64,000 nucleotides of DNA, taken from NCBI GenBank assembly GCA_945890485.1, contig CAMDCN010000008.1:62001-126000 (forward strand), in the 5' to 3' direction. This DNA is from Candidatus Sulfopaludibacter sp. SbA3 (GTDB taxonomy: Bacteria > Acidobacteriota > Terriglobia > Bryobacterales > Bryobacteraceae). Below the pieces are notes generated by a model that had not been told where the DNA came from, did no database searches, and saw only the letters and a program-made list of their open reading frames with translations. Position numbers and translations under genes: made by a program. Positions 8,944-18,356 of the stretch are shown in pieces (the first letter of the stretch is position 1; every line of letters starts with the position of its first letter).

Positions 8944-11265
8944 ATGAATCTCCTTCCGTCTTTCCTTGTTATCGCTTTGAGCGGATCGCTCCTGGCGTTC
9001 TTCCTGTTCCGAAGCTATCGCTCTGACGCTCGGCCCGTGCGCAGTTTGGTCGGACGATTGCTCCTCGCGGAGTTTAGACCGCAGGATCTAGGCGGGTTCT
9101 CTTACCGCTCGCTCGTCCTGATCAGCCTTTTCGGCCTCTTCCTCGAGTTGCTCATGATCCGCTGGGTCTCCTCTGAGATCCGGATCTTCGCCTATTTCAA
9201 GAATTTCGTCCTGATCGCATGCTTTCTCGGTTTTGGACTAGGCTCTCACTTGTCGAACAGGCCCATTCGTCTCGGCGTCATGCTGCTTCCCATCGCCTGG
9301 CTGGCACTGCTGATAAAACTGCCATTCCCGCCCCTCCGCCAACTGGTTAGCGAGTTGCCAGACTATCTGGGCGCCTTTTCGAGCGTTCATATCTGGAGCG
9401 TCCCTTCCATGTCGTTTACCCTCCAGTCGATCAAGACGCTGGCCGGAGCCATGGCTATCGTTGTGCCGATCTTTGCCATGATCGCCCTTCTGTTCGTGCC
9501 CGTCGGCCAACTGGTTGCCTGGTACCTCGAACGAGCCCGCCACGGTATCACGGCATATACCGTGAACGTTGGCGCCAGCTTGGCGGGCATCCTGCTCTAT
9601 ACTCTGCTGTGCTTCTACTACCAGCCCCCGGCCGTTTGGTTCCTCATCGGCGGGCTGACGCTGGCGCTCTTCCTGTTCCCGTTGCGCCGGCTCGCGGCGA
9701 CGGCCTTGCTGGTCTTTGTTCTATGCGCCGGACTCGCCCACATCTCGCCGGCCGGTAGGACAGTGCTTTGGTCGCCGTATCAGAAGCTGACAGTCTCCGA
9801 GTGGCGCGACAAGGATGGCAGCGTGATCGGCCACAACATCAATACCAACGACAGTTGGTATCAAGTGGTCATTAATCTCTCCAGCTCCTTCGTTGCTGCG
9901 CATCCGCACCTGCTCCGCGGAGTGCCCATCGAGTGGAACGCTTACAACATTCCATACCACTTTGTGGCCAACCCGCCCTCGGTCCTCGTCCTCGGCGCCG
10001 GCACTGGCAACGACGTCGCCGCCGCCGTGCGCAATGGTGCTGGCCGCGTGGTTGCTGTTGAGATCGATCCACTGATTCTGCAGGAAGGCAAGCGCCTCCA
10101 TCCGGAACAGCCATATGACTCCCCGAAGGTTCACGCCGTCCTGAACGATGCCCGTGCCTATGTCCAGAACAGCAGCGAACGTTTCGATCTCATCCTCTTC
10201 TCCTTGCTCGACTCCCATACCACTTCGTCCCACTTCTCGAACATCCGCATCGACAACTACGTCTACACGGTTGAAGCGTTGGCTGCCGCGAAGAAGCTCC
10301 TCAAGCCAGACGGATTGCTGGTTATGAAGTTCTGGGTCGACCGGCCATGGATCGCCGGGCGACTCCAAGCTTCCCTCACACAGGTGTTCGGGCAACCCCC
10401 GCTCCAGTTGGAAGCAGAACCGTCGTACACCACCGAAGGCAGCTTCTTCATCTCGGGATCCGAGGCGACGCTGCGCCGAGCCCTTGCCAATCCCCAATTG
10501 CGGGATTACGTCGACGGCCACAGCAAGATGAACATCACGCCCGCGCCGGTCACAACCGACGACTGGCCCTACTTCTATCAGGAAAAGCCAGGCCTGCCTG
10601 TGAGCGTAGCTTTGATCTCACTCATCATCGCCCTGGTATGCACGCTGGCCGTTCGTGGTACCGGCCAACTCGGCCTCACCGGGAGCAGTGCATTGGGACA
10701 CCGCACGCATTGGCACTTCTTCTTTCTCGGCGCTGCTTTCCTGCTGCTGGAAGCGCAAATCGTGAGCAAGATGGCGTTGCTGTTCGGCACTACCTGGATG
10801 GTGAATTCTGTCGTCATTTCCGCCTTGCTGTTGCTGATCATGCTCGGCAACACCATCGTCAGTCGCTATCCCCAAATCCCGGTACTGCTCCCCTTTGCCG
10901 GCATCTGGATCAGTGTCTTAGTTGCGTACTTCACACCTCTTGAGTCGCTCTTGTTTGAGTCGTTCTGGCTTCGCGCAGCCGCCGGTGGCATAGTCCTTTG
11001 CCTGCCTGTGTTGTTTGCCAGCCTCATCTTTATCCGTAGCTTTTCAGCCGTCGGTTTTCAGGGAGTGGCTCTAGGATCAAACCTGATCGGAGCACTCATG
11101 GGCGGGCTCGCCGAATCACTTTCTATGGCCACTGGCCTCCGGTCACTTGCTCTCGTGGCCGGACTTTTTTATCTGGCGGCATTCTTGTTCCGCATCCGGC
11201 AGGGGACGGTGGTCCCGGAGCCCCTGCTGGTGCGGGAGGAAGCTAGGGAGACTCACCCGGTGTGA
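8944..11265 (+). CDS. Membrane-embedded spermidine-synthase-like methyltransferase-fold protein
   Basis: The protein is 773 residues long from ATG 8944, which follows AAAGGAAC. It has about eight N-terminal membrane helices, then a soluble domain with the SAM/decarboxy-SAM fold motif VLVLGAGTGNDVAAAVRNG (about residue 345 on), VVAVEIDP and LNDARAYV, as in spermidine synthases. The C-terminal part (about residue 550 on) has another set of membrane helices. Such SpeE-fold integral membrane proteins are recurrent in bacteria and their reaction is mostly unknown. It closes the polysaccharide operon. Its stop lies in a hairpin shared with the convergent gene downstream. Confidence 0.75.
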   Translation: MNLLPSFLVIALSGSLLAFFLFRSYRSDARPVRSLVGRLLLAEFRPQDLGGFSYRSLVLISLFGLFLELLMIRWVSSEIRIFAYFKNFVLIACFLGFGLGSHLSNRPIRLGVMLLPIAWLALLIKLPFPPLRQLVSELPDYLGAFSSVHIWSVPSMSFTLQSIKTLAGAMAIVVPIFAMIALLFVPVGQLVAWYLERARHGITAYTVNVGASLAGILLYTLLCFYYQPPAVWFLIGGLTLALFLFPLRRLAATALLVFVLCAGLAHISPAGRTVLWSPYQKLTVSEWRDKDGSVIGHNINTNDSWYQVVINLSSSFVAAHPHLLRGVPIEWNAYNIPYHFVANPPSVLVLGAGTGNDVAAAVRNGAGRVVAVEIDPLILQEGKRLHPEQPYDSPKVHAVLNDARAYVQNSSERFDLILFSLLDSHTTSSHFSNIRIDNYVYTVEALAAAKKLLKPDGLLVMKFWVDRPWIAGRLQASLTQVFGQPPLQLEAEPSYTTEGSFFISGSEATLRRALANPQLRDYVDGHSKMNITPAPVTTDDWPYFYQEKPGLPVSVALISLIIALVCTLAVRGTGQLGLTGSSALGHRTHWHFFFLGAAFLLLEAQIVSKMALLFGTTWMVNSVVISALLLLIMLGNTIVSRYPQIPVLLPFAGIWISVLVAYFTPLESLLFESFWLRAAAGGIVLCLPVLFASLIFIRSFSAVGFQGVALGSNLIGALMGGLAESLSMATGLRSLALVAGLFYLAAFLFRIRQGTVVPEPLLVREEARETHPV

Positions 11266-11274
11266 GTTCTCCCT
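11245..11274. terminator. Bidirectional hairpin between convergent genes
   Basis: AGGGAGACTCAC (11245-11256) pairs with GTGAGT-T-CTCCCT (11262-11274), giving a 12-bp stem with one bulged T and a 5-base loop. It covers the stop of the + strand gene and lies 15 bases beyond the stop of the minus-strand gene at 11289. No long T-tract follows on either strand. Confidence 0.55.
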
Positions 11275-11288
11275 GAGCTGGGTGTTGT

Positions 11289-14177
11289 TCAGTAGACTTC
11301 GATGCCGTTTACCATGGGGTTCTCCTGCCGCTGCAGGAAATCGATCACCAGTTGACCGTTGTTCACCGGTACGTCGAACTCGTAATCGACTGCCCGGAAG
11401 CCACCTCCGGCCTCCTTGGCGATATCGAACCGGCTCAGTACAATCACTCCGTTGATCCGTACGTCAAAGATCCGTCGGCCAGGCGTCGCATAGTAGGTCT
11501 CCGCGAACCGGAGTTTCACCTTTCGCATTCCAGTCGGTACGTTCAGTCGATAGCTGAACGCTCCGAATCGGCAGGTCTGGTAGAGAGATTGCTCCGTTGT
11601 GCCGGCGATAGTCTGATGTGTCAGGTAGGTATTTCCTCCGCGAGCTCCCATATCTGAAAGCCACACGTTTCCCTGCCGGTCCGTGAATCCCGCTGCTCCG
11701 GCGTTGATCCGCATGGCGGAGGCCGGCCGGACGGGAGCCGGCTGCAAGGTCAACGTTGCCGTTGATGACTTGGTCGGGTCGGCCGCACTCACTGCTCGCG
11801 CGACCACGGTCTGCAACTGAACAATCGTCGATGGTGCTGTGTAGTCGCCATTCGGTGATATGGAACCGATCGCAGGGCTGAGTGTCCAGTTAACAGCGGT
11901 AGTCCCGGCATTTGTGACGGTCGCCGTCAACCGGATCGTCTGTCCAGGCTGAACCGCCGCCGCCGCCGGGGCCACTGAGATCGTTGTTACGGGGGGCGTT
12001 GCCGATCCACCTCCGGCGGGCACAATTTCGATCGCGTTTACTTGTGGATATTCCCGCTGAGTCACAAGGTCCAACTGGATCTGTCCATTGTTCACGGTGA
12101 CGGGAAACTCGCGTTCGATGAACCTCCGGAATCCTCCCGCGGCCGCGAAGATATCGAAGTTCCGCAGTACAGAGCGGCCCTGCAAATTCACCCCAAATAC
12201 CCGCTGCTGCGGAGAAGTGAAGTAAAGTTCGGCAAATTTCAATCGCACTGTATATCGTCCGTTGGCGATTGGGATTCCGTAGCTCAGGGAGCCATAGCGA
12301 AGCGTCCGCAGCGCCGCCGCCGCCTTGGGCGCCGCCACCGCTGCATCGATCTGATAAACACTGCCGCCTGTAAAGCCACGGTCTGCCTCCCATCGATCCC
12401 CGTTAGGATCAGTAAATGCTTCGCCGCCCGCATTGATTCGAACGGTCGTCGGCAGCACTACCGGACCCGGCGCCGGGTTGACCGTCACCATCACATCATC
12501 GGCCGCAGCACTCTGTCCATCGCTTGCGGTCAGCCGTAGGGTGTACTGGCCGGCTAAGCTAAATGCCGCCGCTGTGGAAGGGGCGTTCGGGGCCGAAAAG
12601 GTAACCGTTCCCGGACCCGCCAGCTTTGTCCACGCCATGGATAATGCTCCACTGGGTAGGCCATCGTCGTTGACCGTTCCGTTTAAGTTTGCCTGCGACG
12701 GAAGCCTGAGCGTTTGGTCCGATCCAGCCGCAACGGTGGGAGGACGGTTGGCGGGAGGCGGCGGCGTTACCGGCGGCGTTATTGGCGGTGTTGGTATCGT
12801 TGGCGGAGTCGTGCCCGATCCGGCGCGTTGAATGACGAATGCGCCGAACTCGCTCGACGTATGGATCTGAGCCACCCGCAGCGCGCCAATAGCCGGAGTG
12901 AAGCGTGTTCCGGTCATTGGAATGGAGACCGTGCCGTTATATGTTCCTGTGGCGATCGGTGCGTCCAGGAAGTTCTCGGCATCCCGAACCTCATAACGGT
13001 CTCCCGGATTCAGCACTCCGGTAAGCGCCACATTCACCGAGGCATGGCCGTCCCAGTTGTATACGGCGACATGAGCCCGTCCCGCCTCGTACTCGTTTGG
13101 ATAGACCAGGATACGGGTACCCGTCAGCCGGCTCTGCGGAAAGGTGTTGTTCGGGAACTGACTTCCCGCGAAATTTGAGGAAAAATGAACCGTGTTCCCC
13201 GAGATCTGCGCCCCGGCCGTACAACTGATCAGCATGTTCGCGCTGTTGGCGAAATAGTTGTCCTGCAGGCGGAGATTGGCACATCCGGCGCGATAGCCAA
13301 AGTTGTTCTGCCCCACCCGGCTGTCCGGACTAAAGTAGGTGGCGTTGTTCTTAACCACACCGTTCTGAGCTACTTTGTCGCCTCCTAGGAGAATGTTACG
13401 CGTGATCCCGGTCGCCGAGATTCGGCCATTGTTAAAGCCGATATTACCCTCGACTACAAAGTTATCGAGAAATGCCGTGCCGGAACCGTAAATGTGGATG
13501 CCGTGGCTAAACGCGTTGAAGTAGATGTTGTGCGCGATCCGCTTGGTGCCATTGCGATTCTGCCCATAAATGTTGTGCCCGTGCCCCCGGTCCGGCGCAT
13601 CCCAACCGTTGTTGAAGATCAGGTTGCCATAGATTTCTGAGTCATCGGCTCCGGCCCAGGTCCCCATGCCGCTCCCGTGATCGTGAATGATGCAGTTGAT
13701 TACCTTGATCCGCACGCCCTCAATATTCACTCCCGTGGGCCTGGCATTTGACGGGTTCGATCCGCTCGTTTCGAACTGTCTTTTGGGGTGCGAATTCCGA
13801 ATCTCCAGATCTCGAAACCAAGTGTCCCGGCCGTTGAGTTGCAGCGTCGCAGGCAAAAGGACGTCCGTGTTGCTATCGAGGATGGCGCGTTCTCCTGGAT
13901 ACGACCGTACTTGGATCGGCGCTCCCTGAGAGCCGGTCAAGCGGCTCGAAAACCTTCCGGTGTAGACGCCGCCACGCAACCAGATGGTATCCCCGGGCTT
14001 AACCGCCGAGGGATGGTTTAATGCCGTTTGGAGATCCCAAGGCCACGCCTGCGATCCATAGCCTCCGGGCGTACCCACGGGAGCGGCGTAAAAATCGGCT
14101 GCGCTCAACGCCAAGGCTCCCCAGGTCAGAAGCGCCGCCAGTCTCGGAACAGGACGAAAAGTGGGAATCAGTTCCAC
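11289..14177 (-). CDS. Secreted beta-helix protein with PKD/Ig-like and two malectin domains
   Basis: The product is 962 residues from a GTG start at 14177. This start is chosen because AAGGAG lies 7 bases upstream, and it leaves a normal signal peptide (LAALLTWGALALSAAD). An ATG at 14216 is in frame but lacks such a site. Order of modules: beta-helix (about residues 30-390), a ~60-residue linker sheet, a Pro-rich hinge (about 460-480), a PKD-like domain (about 480-570), malectin domain 1 (about 580-725), an Ig-like domain (about 735-820) and malectin domain 2 (about 830-962). Malectin modules bind carbohydrate, so the protein probably works on or sticks to extracellular glycan. It is paralogous to the genes at 7524 and 14460. 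Confidence 0.75.
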   Translation of the reverse strand: MELIPTFRPVPRLAALLTWGALALSAADFYAAPVGTPGGYGSQAWPWDLQTALNHPSAVKPGDTIWLRGGVYTGRFSSRLTGSQGAPIQVRSYPGERAILDSNTDVLLPATLQLNGRDTWFRDLEIRNSHPKRQFETSGSNPSNARPTGVNIEGVRIKVINCIIHDHGSGMGTWAGADDSEIYGNLIFNNGWDAPDRGHGHNIYGQNRNGTKRIAHNIYFNAFSHGIHIYGSGTAFLDNFVVEGNIGFNNGRISATGITRNILLGGDKVAQNGVVKNNATYFSPDSRVGQNNFGYRAGCANLRLQDNYFANSANMLISCTAGAQISGNTVHFSSNFAGSQFPNNTFPQSRLTGTRILVYPNEYEAGRAHVAVYNWDGHASVNVALTGVLNPGDRYEVRDAENFLDAPIATGTYNGTVSIPMTGTRFTPAIGALRVAQIHTSSEFGAFVIQRAGSGTTPPTIPTPPITPPVTPPPPANRPPTVAAGSDQTLRLPSQANLNGTVNDDGLPSGALSMAWTKLAGPGTVTFSAPNAPSTAAAFSLAGQYTLRLTASDGQSAAADDVMVTVNPAPGPVVLPTTVRINAGGEAFTDPNGDRWEADRGFTGGSVYQIDAAVAAPKAAAALRTLRYGSLSYGIPIANGRYTVRLKFAELYFTSPQQRVFGVNLQGRSVLRNFDIFAAAGGFRRFIEREFPVTVNNGQIQLDLVTQREYPQVNAIEIVPAGGGSATPPVTTISVAPAAAAVQPGQTIRLTATVTNAGTTAVNWTLSPAIGSISPNGDYTAPSTIVQLQTVVARAVSAADPTKSSTATLTLQPAPVRPASAMRINAGAAGFTDRQGNVWLSDMGARGGNTYLTHQTIAGTTEQSLYQTCRFGAFSYRLNVPTGMRKVKLRFAETYYATPGRRIFDVRINGVIVLSRFDIAKEAGGGFRAVDYEFDVPVNNGQLVIDFLQRQENPMVNGIEVY

Positions 14178-14184
14178 GTAGATT

Positions 14185-14190
14185 CTCCTT
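14185..14190 (-). promoter_or_regulatory. Ribosome binding site that selects a GTG start
   Basis: AAGGAG on the minus strand lies 7 bases before GTG 14177 and sets the start of the beta-helix/malectin gene downstream of an in-frame ATG at 14216. Confidence 0.65.
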
Positions 14191-14412
14191 GGTGGTGGAT
14201 GGTTGAAAGTGGTCAACTGGGAAACGCGAATACAGATGTAGTCGAGTTAGTGGAAAGGTACGGCGAGTGATTGCGAGGTGTTGATACTAGTAGTGAATCC
14301 CGGCGTGCGGATTCGAACAATTGGGGAATGACATTAACTTAGCGGGCGGCGAGCCTTAGGGGCGGGAAGTGAGTACGAAGTGATTACAGCGAGGTTCGGA
14401 AGTAAGTGGGGA

Positions 14413-14450
14413 GACTAACCCGCGGCGCCCGGAGCCGTCGCGGGTTAGTC
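14413..14450 (-). terminator. Perfect 12-bp hairpin after the malectin gene
   Basis: GACTAACCCGCG (14413-14424) and CGCGGGTTAGTC (14439-14450) are perfect inverted repeats around a 14-base loop. The hairpin starts 9 bases after the stop of the minus-strand gene at 14460, so it is best read as that gene's terminator, although no U-tract follows. The rest of 14191-14412 shows no gene. Confidence 0.6.
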
Positions 14451-14459
14451 TTGGCATGT

Positions 14460-17336
14460 CTATCTGATTTCGATCGCTCCGATACTTGGGTTTTCCACCA
14501 CCGGTTCAAATTCGATCAGAACTGTCCCCGTTGTCACGGCCACCGGGAACTCGCGATCCACCGCGGCGAAAGCCCCGCCGGCGGCCACGATATCAAACCC
14601 AGTCAGGACCCGGATCCCATTAATTCGGACATTAAAGACCCGGCGGCCAGTCTGGTTGTAGTAGTTTTCGGCAAACCGCAGCCGTACTGTCCGAGTGCCA
14701 TTTGTCACGGGCAACTGGTAACGGAAGGTGCCATAGCGGACGGTTTTGTACAAGCTCTGGTCAGTCGTATTGGCAATCGCGGCCGCGGTCGAATAGACTG
14801 CGCCACCCGATACGTTACTCTCGGATTGCCACACATTCCCCGCTGCGTCCGTATACCGAGGTCCGCCCGCATTCATTCGAATGGGTGTGAAGGCGGCCGC
14901 GGGCGGCGGTGCCGTTTGCTGTACGGTGATTTGGGCTGTCGCCCGCTTCGTCGGGTCCGCTACGCTCGTGGCCGTCACGGTTAGGACTGTCGAGGTCGCT
15001 ACCGTCGCCGGCGCTTGATAGAGTCCGCTTGCGCTGATGCTGCCCACCGCCGGGGAGATAGTCCAGGTGACGGCGAGATTCGTTGCGTTCAGCACTGACG
15101 CGGAGAACTGGCTCGCGGATCCGGCGGAGACTGTCGCTGTTGCCGGTGTCACGCTCACCGAGACGGCCGGCGCCGGTGTCGGCGCCGGGGCCGGTACCGT
15201 CGTCAGCGGCTGTATCTCGATGGCGTTGATCAGGGCATAGTCGATTTGCGAAACGAACCCAATGGCGATCTCTCCGCCAGATACGGATACGTCAAATTGC
15301 CGGTCGACAGGGGCGAATCCACCGCCAGCCGCGAAAACATCGAATGAGCTCAGCTTGGGTTGGCCGTTGATGTTCACTGAGAACACCCGGGCTCCGGCCC
15401 GCTGATGGTAGACTTCAGCGAACCGCAGGGTCACTCGATACGTGCCGTTAGCGACCGGTTGCCGGTATGTAAAATTGCCATACCTCACCGATTGATATGG
15501 GTCCATGCCTGACGGTCCGCCAATCTGACGAGTCACCGCAAAGGTCGAACCGCCGGAGAATCCTCGATCCGCCTCCCAAACTCTTCCGGAGGTGTCGGTC
15601 ACTCGACCGCCGCCTGTGTTCACGCGGATGGTAGCCGACGAGGTGGGCGGTGGTGTCGGCGCCGGATTCACCGTTACCTGGGTGGTTGCCGACGTCGAGA
15701 GTTGTCCATCGGAGGCCATTAGCCGCAATTGATAGGTACCTGCGCTCGAAAAGGCTACCCCAGTCGTCAAGCCGCTCGGATTGGTGAAGGTCACTGGTCC
15801 TGGGCCGCTGCTCATAGACCAGGATTGGGTCAGTGTGCCATTCGGTTGCCCGTCGTCACTGGTTGCTCCGGTCACCGTCGCTGTTGCTGGCAATGTGATT
15901 GTTTGAGCGGGACCAACGGTCACCGATGGTGGTTGGTTGGCGGGCGGCAAGATTACCGCACCTGAGGCTGGCAGTACGATAAAACTGCCGAACCGTACCG
16001 GCGTATGTAGCAGCGCGACTTCCGCGACACCCACCAGCTGGCTGACAGCGGTGCCCGTCATCGGTATCGTCACGGATCCTCCCTGGTAGAGTCCTGTGGC
16101 CACCGGAGGCCCATAAAAATTCTGGGCATCCCGGATTTCATACGCCGTGCCGGGCGTTAGGATCGAGCCCAAATTGACGTTCACGTTGCTCAAGTTGTCC
16201 CAGTTGTACACGGTCACATGACCACGGCCCCGCTCGTACCGGTTGGGCCGGATCAGCACCTGCAGCCCGGTCGGCTGCACAGTGGTGTATGTGTTGTTGG
16301 GGAACTGCCCGGCGGTCATACCGTTCAACGTGCCGTAAAACAGATTCCCGGTAAGCGTCACGCCTGTGCAGCTCAACTTCATCGCCAGGGGTGCGACGAA
16401 GAAGTTCCGCTCGGCCACCAGATTGTTGCATCCAGCGCCATATCCGATCTCGTTCCGCCCGGCGGAGCCGGAGAAGAAACTGGCGTTGTCCCGCAGCACC
16501 AGGTTGTTGGAGACCTTGCCCCCGCCAATGATGAACTGCGTCTTAGCCCCGGCCGAAGGGGAAAGCACTCCATTGTCGAATCCGGTGTTGCCTTCAATCA
16601 GGTAGTTGTCGAGGTATGCGTTCTCGGAACCATAGATGTGGATCCCATGGCTATACGACTTGAAGTAGATGTTGTCGGTGATCCGTTTCAACCCAAGCCG
16701 ATTCTGCGAGTAGATGCTATGCCCGTGGCCACGATCGCCCCCCTCCCAGCCGTTGTAGTAGATCAACGTGCCATAGATCTCAGAGTCGTCAGCGCCGTTC
16801 CACAACCCGAAGCCGCTGCCGTTGTCATGCACGACCATATTGATGATCTTGATGTTTGGCCCGAAGACATCGATGCCCGTCGGCCGGCTGCTGCCGAGAC
16901 GCCGGGTGGGGTTGCTGTTGGTGATTTCAATCCCCCAGAACCAGGTCCAGTTGCCATCGGCTGTCAGCACTGCCGGGGTCGATTCATTCGTGTTGGCATC
17001 GATCTTCGCCCGCTCGCCGGGATACTGCCGGACGATGATGGGCTGATTCACCGCACCGCGCAGTACGCTTCGGTACTTTCCGGGATAGGTTCCTCCGCGG
17101 AGCCAAATCGTATCGCCTGGTCGCACGATCGATGGGTGGTTCAGAGCGGTTTGCAGGTTCCAAGGGTTTTGCAGTTGGCCAGTGCCAGAGGGGGATCCGT
17201 TGGGCGCTACGTAGTATTCCGCAGCAACGGCGGAGAGAAGACTACCCAGGAAAGCAATGGCAAATCGGAAGGCAGGATGTCGGGAGGTGGAAACGGACGG
17301 AGTAAAGAGAGGGGAATCCGGACGGGATTGGTTCAT
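14460..17336 (-). CDS. Secreted beta-helix protein with PKD/Ig-like and two malectin domains (paralogue)
   Basis: The protein is 958 residues from ATG 17336; an in-frame ATG at 17390 is possible but has no spaced ribosome site. A signal peptide (FAIAFLGSLLSAVAAE) is followed by AEYYVAPNGSPSGTG and a beta-helix with VHDNGSG, GHGHSIYSQN and SHGIHIYGSENA blocks. After the helix come a PKD-like domain, malectin 1 (IRVNTGGGRVTDTSGRVWEA), an Ig-like domain, and malectin 2 (MNAGGPRYTDAAGNVW), the same order as in the gene at 11289. Both genes read leftward, away from the operon they adjoin. A role in binding or trimming the extracellular polysaccharide is inferred. Confidence 0.75.
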   Translation of the reverse strand: MNQSRPDSPLFTPSVSTSRHPAFRFAIAFLGSLLSAVAAEYYVAPNGSPSGTGQLQNPWNLQTALNHPSIVRPGDTIWLRGGTYPGKYRSVLRGAVNQPIIVRQYPGERAKIDANTNESTPAVLTADGNWTWFWGIEITNSNPTRRLGSSRPTGIDVFGPNIKIINMVVHDNGSGFGLWNGADDSEIYGTLIYYNGWEGGDRGHGHSIYSQNRLGLKRITDNIYFKSYSHGIHIYGSENAYLDNYLIEGNTGFDNGVLSPSAGAKTQFIIGGGKVSNNLVLRDNASFFSGSAGRNEIGYGAGCNNLVAERNFFVAPLAMKLSCTGVTLTGNLFYGTLNGMTAGQFPNNTYTTVQPTGLQVLIRPNRYERGRGHVTVYNWDNLSNVNVNLGSILTPGTAYEIRDAQNFYGPPVATGLYQGGSVTIPMTGTAVSQLVGVAEVALLHTPVRFGSFIVLPASGAVILPPANQPPSVTVGPAQTITLPATATVTGATSDDGQPNGTLTQSWSMSSGPGPVTFTNPSGLTTGVAFSSAGTYQLRLMASDGQLSTSATTQVTVNPAPTPPPTSSATIRVNTGGGRVTDTSGRVWEADRGFSGGSTFAVTRQIGGPSGMDPYQSVRYGNFTYRQPVANGTYRVTLRFAEVYHQRAGARVFSVNINGQPKLSSFDVFAAGGGFAPVDRQFDVSVSGGEIAIGFVSQIDYALINAIEIQPLTTVPAPAPTPAPAVSVSVTPATATVSAGSASQFSASVLNATNLAVTWTISPAVGSISASGLYQAPATVATSTVLTVTATSVADPTKRATAQITVQQTAPPPAAAFTPIRMNAGGPRYTDAAGNVWQSESNVSGGAVYSTAAAIANTTDQSLYKTVRYGTFRYQLPVTNGTRTVRLRFAENYYNQTGRRVFNVRINGIRVLTGFDIVAAGGAFAAVDREFPVAVTTGTVLIEFEPVVENPSIGAIEIR

Positions 17337-17492
17337 TGAATGCCTGTTACGTAAATTTTGTCGAACAACGGTAGTCGATTTTTCTTGCATTCTCTCTTGA
17401 GAACGCCTACCATTGGAACTAAATCTAAACGTGGATCCGCGTATCTGTCAACAGGTTTTGGCCTGGGAATGGCACGGCTCTACGTGTATACG

Positions 17493-17516
17493 CTCATAAA
17501 ATAGTACTTTTACGAG
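17493..17516. promoter_or_regulatory. Palindromic operator-like site upstream of the PEP-CTERM gene
   Basis: CTCATAAAA and TTTTACGAG form 9-base inverted arms with one mismatch around TAGTAC. In addition GTACTTTT recurs at 17504 and 17526, exactly 22 bases apart (about two helical turns). The site lies about 80-100 bases before the PEP-CTERM start in the divergent intergenic region. Binding by a regulator is inferred only. Confidence 0.3.
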
Positions 17517-17597
17517 CGCCTTCTGGTACTTTTCTCCTTTGTTATCTTGTATTTGCGGGTGCCATGTGGTATAGCCTCTGTATGAGGTATTTTTCTG

Positions 17598-18269
17598 ATG
17601 TTTACCCGCACACTGCTGCCGTTGGCTCTCCTTTGGGGCTTGCCGGCCTTTGCCATTCCTCTCTACCAAAACGATTTTGAGTCGCTGGATCTGACCGGTT
17701 GGTCCTCCGGCGAGATCTTCCTGGCTCCCAACGGGTCCACCCGCTTCCTCGGTTTGTTTGACCGGAATGATTCCACCACCTTCACCCTCGGGGGGCTCAT
17801 CACCGGCGAAACCATCAATTTCCAGTTCGACCTCTACATCAATAGAAGCTGGGACGGGAACACCTCCGCTTTCGGCCCTGATATTTTCACCGTGGAGGTT
17901 GAGGGTGGCCCGATTCTCTTACAGACGACGTTTAGCAATACCGAACTGCCGGGTTTCGAGCAATCCTTCCCGGATCCCTGGAATCCCAGTGCCCCTGCGG
18001 CTAATGCACCTCGAACGGGTGCGCTCGCCACAAACACCTTGGGTTTCATCACGGAAGGCGACACCACCTACCGGCTGACGCTGCCCATCACTCCTACCTC
18101 GTCGAACCTCGTCCTGCGTTTCTCTGGTTTCAATCTTCAGGACTTCACTGATGAAAACTGGGGGATCGATAACGTAATCGTCACTTCAGCGGTACCTGAA
18201 CCCTCCACTGCCTTCCTCCTCCTCGGAGGTTTAGGCCTGTTGGCCTTCCGGCGCCACTCCCGGCGCTAG
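17598..18269 (+). CDS. PEP-CTERM sorting domain protein
   Basis: The 223-residue product has an N-terminal signal peptide (MFTRTLLPLALLWGLPAFA), a ~175-residue beta-rich middle part beginning YQNDFESLDLTGW, and a C-terminal VPEPSTAFLLLGGLGLLAF segment followed by a basic tail RRHSRR. That tripartite tail is the PEP-CTERM signal recognised by exosortase, which removes it and releases or anchors the protein at the cell surface. Exosortase systems are normally linked to exopolysaccharide loci, which fits the neighbouring gene cluster, but no exosortase gene is in this window. The function of the middle part is unknown. Confidence 0.9.
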   Translation: MFTRTLLPLALLWGLPAFAIPLYQNDFESLDLTGWSSGEIFLAPNGSTRFLGLFDRNDSTTFTLGGLITGETINFQFDLYINRSWDGNTSAFGPDIFTVEVEGGPILLQTTFSNTELPGFEQSFPDPWNPSAPAANAPRTGALATNTLGFITEGDTTYRLTLPITPTSSNLVLRFSGFNLQDFTDENWGIDNVIVTSAVPEPSTAFLLLGGLGLLAFRRHSRR

Positions 18270-18356
18270 ACCCTCAGAACGCGGTCGCCATCCTCCGGCG
18301 GCCGCTCTATTTCTCCTCCCACAAAACCAAATTCACTCGGAAGCAAAGGAATCCCT

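Noticed and set aside
16218-17339. 373-codon + strand open frame
   Set aside because: It lies antisense to the beta-helix/malectin gene, which has a signal peptide and recognisable domains; this frame is a GC-rich shadow.
17471-17490. Possible sigma-54 promoter (TGGCAC) upstream of the PEP-CTERM gene
   Set aside because: TGGCAC is followed by GGCTCTACGT; the -12 TTGC element is missing at the required spacing.
18270-18356. Possible glmS ribozyme
   Set aside because: The leader is only 87 bases, too short for the ribozyme core, and this element is otherwise typical of Firmicutes.
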